A stretch of DNA of 40,933 nucleotides from a virus: IMG/VR virus record IMGVR_UViG_3300047468_000081, positions 1-40,933 of that record, one strand, 5' to 3'. This document shows positions 39,397 to 40,933 of the stretch, piece by piece (the stretch's first letter is position 1; the number at the start of each line of letters is the position of its first letter). The position numbers and the translations under genes were made by a program. The notes under the pieces are model-generated. The model worked only from the letters and a program-made list of their open reading frames with translations, searched no databases and was not told where the DNA came from.

Positions 39397-39885
39397 TCAA
39401 TCGGAGTATGTGATCCCTGCGTCGAGCAAAAGCGCATCGCCGGTAAACGAGCTGAACGCGGTTGCGCGCAAACGGATGGTCACCCAATCGTTGGCCGCGA
39501 TCGAATCGAGATTTGTGAGCGTAATCGTGGTCTCTACCGCTGCGTTAGCGTTGCCGCTCGTTGTCGTAGACTGCGTGGTTTCGGTCGCAAACGCGTCGGT
39601 CAGGATCGACTGTGTATCGCCAGGAGTGAGCGCCATGATGGAGCCGCCCCAAGTGACGCTGCCCGACAGCGTACCAGCCGTGCGCGCTGCCCAAATGAGC
39701 TTTAGCGTGAGGTTGCCTGAGCCGTAGTTGTACGCCTTGAAGCGCACGAAAATAGCTTCGTTCGCAACGCCAAACGCCCACGCGGGAACGGCAGAGTTGG
39801 TGCCTTGCAGCAGCACCTTTTCCGGGATGTTGGACGTCCCGACTGTCGCCGATTCAAGGTCTAACGGTATCGGGATCGTCGCCAT
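39397..39885 (-). CDS. Beta-rich virion / fibre-associated protein (162 aa)
   Basis: The protein begins MATIPIPLDLESATVGTSNI and is rich in Ser/Thr, small residues and predicted strands (EAIFVRFKAYNYGSGNLTLK, ETTITLTNLDSIAANDWVTI), compatible with a jelly-roll or carbohydrate-binding beta-sandwich. No signal peptide. It lies between the 64-aa helical protein and the LamG-like gene in the fibre module. A role as a fibre tip or adaptor is plausible; no family was recognised. Confidence 0.8.
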   Translation of the reverse strand: MATIPIPLDLESATVGTSNIPEKVLLQGTNSAVPAWAFGVANEAIFVRFKAYNYGSGNLTLKLIWAARTAGTLSGSVTWGGSIMALTPGDTQSILTDAFATETTQSTTTSGNANAAVETTITLTNLDSIAANDWVTIRLRATAFSSFTGDALLLDAGITYSD

Positions 39886-39886
39886 A

Positions 39887-40081
39887 TCAGTTCATCCCTG
39901 CGATCTGCTGCGTCAGCGCGAGCGCGTTCTTGAGTGCGTCTTCACGGATCTTCGACAACGCGATGACCGCAAAGTGTTGCGCGTGATCGGCTTGGGTCGC
40001 CGCGTTCGCGATGGCGATCCATGCGCTGAGCTGCACGGATAGCTGATACTCGATGTCGGCTAAGAGCTGCTGCTCGGTCAT
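39887..40081 (-). CDS. Small helical fibre-module protein (64 aa)
   Basis: The ATG at 40081 overlaps the previous stop in ATGA. The protein begins MTEQQLLADIEYQLSVQLSA and is almost wholly helical (SKIREDALKNALALTQQIAG), perhaps a coiled-coil chaperone or assembly factor for the fibre. No membrane segment of convincing hydrophobicity is present. Function not recognised. Confidence 0.78.
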   Translation of the reverse strand: MTEQQLLADIEYQLSVQLSAWIAIANAATQADHAQHFAVIALSKIREDALKNALALTQQIAGMN

Positions 40082-40557
40082 GACACCACACCTTTCGAAT
40101 GCTCAAGCAACGCCTCGCGCTGCTTAGGCGTCGGGCGATCGTCCACGTTGCCGAAAGCGGAGCGCAGGATCACTTCCTGCGGCGTGCAGATCGTGAATCG
40201 GTGAAGCGCGGCGTAGTGCGGCATCGAAAACACATCGCCGTGCTTCAACACAACGAGCTGATGCTCATAGGGTTCCCAGTGGTACAGCGGAATCAGCACG
40301 GCAGGCACGTCCGTGCCTTTCTCCGTGTAGTAGGCAAACGACATGGAAGGGTGCTTGTAGAGCTGCTCGACGGACTCCGGCGCATCCTTGTCGAGCTTGA
40401 AATACAGCTCGAGGTGGGACGCCGGCACAGCGTACGTCCGTCCGCTCGGGTAGCGCACCGCGCACTGTGCCGAAAAGATGTCGTCAACAGCCGGATACTC
40501 GGCGACAAGCACCCGAGTATCCGTGCCGATCTCGCTGTACCAGTGCGCGCGGATCAT
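40078..40557 (-). CDS. Hypothetical protein in fibre module (159 aa)
   Basis: The product starts MIRAHWYSEIGTDTRVLVAE and has a mixed beta-rich fold with aromatic segments (ASHLELYFKLDK, YHWEPYEHQLVVLK) and no cysteine cluster. Its start overlaps the junction-spanning gene's stop (ATGA). A structural role near the tail tip is likely from position, but no family was recognised. Confidence 0.8.
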   Translation of the reverse strand: MIRAHWYSEIGTDTRVLVAEYPAVDDIFSAQCAVRYPSGRTYAVPASHLELYFKLDKDAPESVEQLYKHPSMSFAYYTEKGTDVPAVLIPLYHWEPYEHQLVVLKHGDVFSMPHYAALHRFTICTPQEVILRSAFGNVDDRPTPKQREALLEHSKGVVS

Positions 40558-40933
40558 GTGCTGATGAGACCCAACTGCACGGCATCGGCGGCAATGGTGA
40601 TCGTGATGCCGGCCGAGGCTACCGCGGGCGGCGTCGAGATGGCCGCGCGAGCGCAGAACCGGATCTCAGTGAACAGCGTGGAGCTGTCGTAGGTCGCGAT
40701 GTGCGTCAGCACGGTTGCACCAGTGGACCACGCAACCGAGCTTGCGCCGTAGTTGAACGTGCTGTGCTTGCAAAGGCTCGCCGTGTCGTTCGTCACCGAC
40801 GTGTAAACGACCGGGTCGGCGAACGTGATCGCCTGACGTGCATAGCCGCCCGTGCTGGTCGGTTCGACTGCGCCGGCCGCGTTGGTCTGGCCGTCATCGC
40901 CGGGATTTGCTGTGGTGAGCGCTGCGTGAGTCG
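40554..40933 (-). CDS. 3' part of junction-spanning small virion/fibre-like protein
   Basis: This is the remainder of the gene whose start is at 206. The right edge cuts it, because its first codons lie beyond position 40933 on the circle. The visible part includes a strand-rich core (SSVAWSTGATVLTHIATYDS) and a C-terminal TITIAADAVQLGLIST. The pattern of a central W-x-x-G-x-x-x-THxx-x-YD strand is the signature seen in small phage structural proteins near tail fibres. On the circle the total length is 152 aa. Its stop overlaps the 159-aa gene. Confidence 0.82.
   Translation of the reverse strand, partial: THAALTTANPGDDGQTNAAGAVEPTSTGGYARQAITFADPVVYTSVTNDTASLCKHSTFNYGASSVAWSTGATVLTHIATYDSSTLFTEIRFCARAAISTPPAVASAGITITIAADAVQLGLIST
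40807..40933. repeat. Right copy of 127-bp terminal direct repeat
   Basis: Identical to positions 1-127 and part of the same coding frame. It indicates that the molecule was assembled as a circle of 40,806 bp. Confidence 0.95.

Overview
The window is an almost complete, GC-rich genome of a short-tailed (podovirus-like) tailed phage, probably infecting a Gram-negative bacterium. The first 127 bases (1-127) recur exactly as the last 127 (40807-40933), and one open reading frame reads straight through the join. The natural reading is a circular assembly of 40,806 bp whose overlap length equals a common maximum assembly k-mer; a true 127-bp terminal repeat is possible but less likely. Evidence for a podovirus is a P22-sized portal (747 aa) next to a scaffold-like protein and a 423-aa capsid protein, an adaptor and large tail hub, and three big Ala/Gln/Gly-rich proteins suited to DNA ejection. 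There is no tape-measure, sheath or long tail-tube gene. No integrase, DNA polymerase or RNA polymerase was recognised, so the phage is probably virulent and depends on host polymerases. The host genus cannot be named from the sequence alone.

Layout. (1) Late leftward block: from 23475 down to 1 and, across the circular join, on from 40933 to 37690. It starts with a possible small terminase, runs through small membrane, zinc-binding and secreted proteins to the large terminase, a RyR-domain protein, portal, scaffold and capsid. A strong terminator follows the capsid gene. Next come head-tail and tail genes, the ejection proteins, two tandem paralogous small proteins, and a receptor-side module ending in a LamG-like protein with fourteen 20-residue repeats. 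Most genes overlap by 1 or 4 bases (ATGA, GTGA or TGATG), implying translational coupling. (2) Early rightward block 23630-26619: seven small unknown genes, SSB, a strong terminator, a second promoter and two more unknown genes. (3) Leftward block 31767-26684: DnaB/RecA-like helicase, a 430-bp non-coding region with 13 exact GGGAACCG repeats (a candidate origin), an SF2 helicase, and a lysis cassette with an endolysin between two tiny one-helix membrane proteins. (4) Rightward block 32181-36453: small zinc protein, RusA-like protein, Fis-like HTH protein, Dam-type methylase, RecE-like exonuclease and RecT annealase. (5) A structured non-coding stretch and bidirectional terminator (36463-36663), then a small membrane protein divergent from an Xre-type regulator.

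How it works together: the early genes supply SSB, helicases and RecE/RecT, which would replicate and recombine the genome with host polymerases, probably from the repeat array. The terminase and portal then package DNA into scaffold-assembled capsids, and the endolysin with one or both mini membrane proteins releases progeny. Three control regions carry palindromes; two share the pattern TTACG-N4-CGTAA and a third is close to it, suggesting one DNA-binding regulator acting on several operons. The strongest candidates for undescribed biology are the GGGAACCG array, the two mini membrane proteins around the endolysin, the shared palindrome and the structured region after recT.
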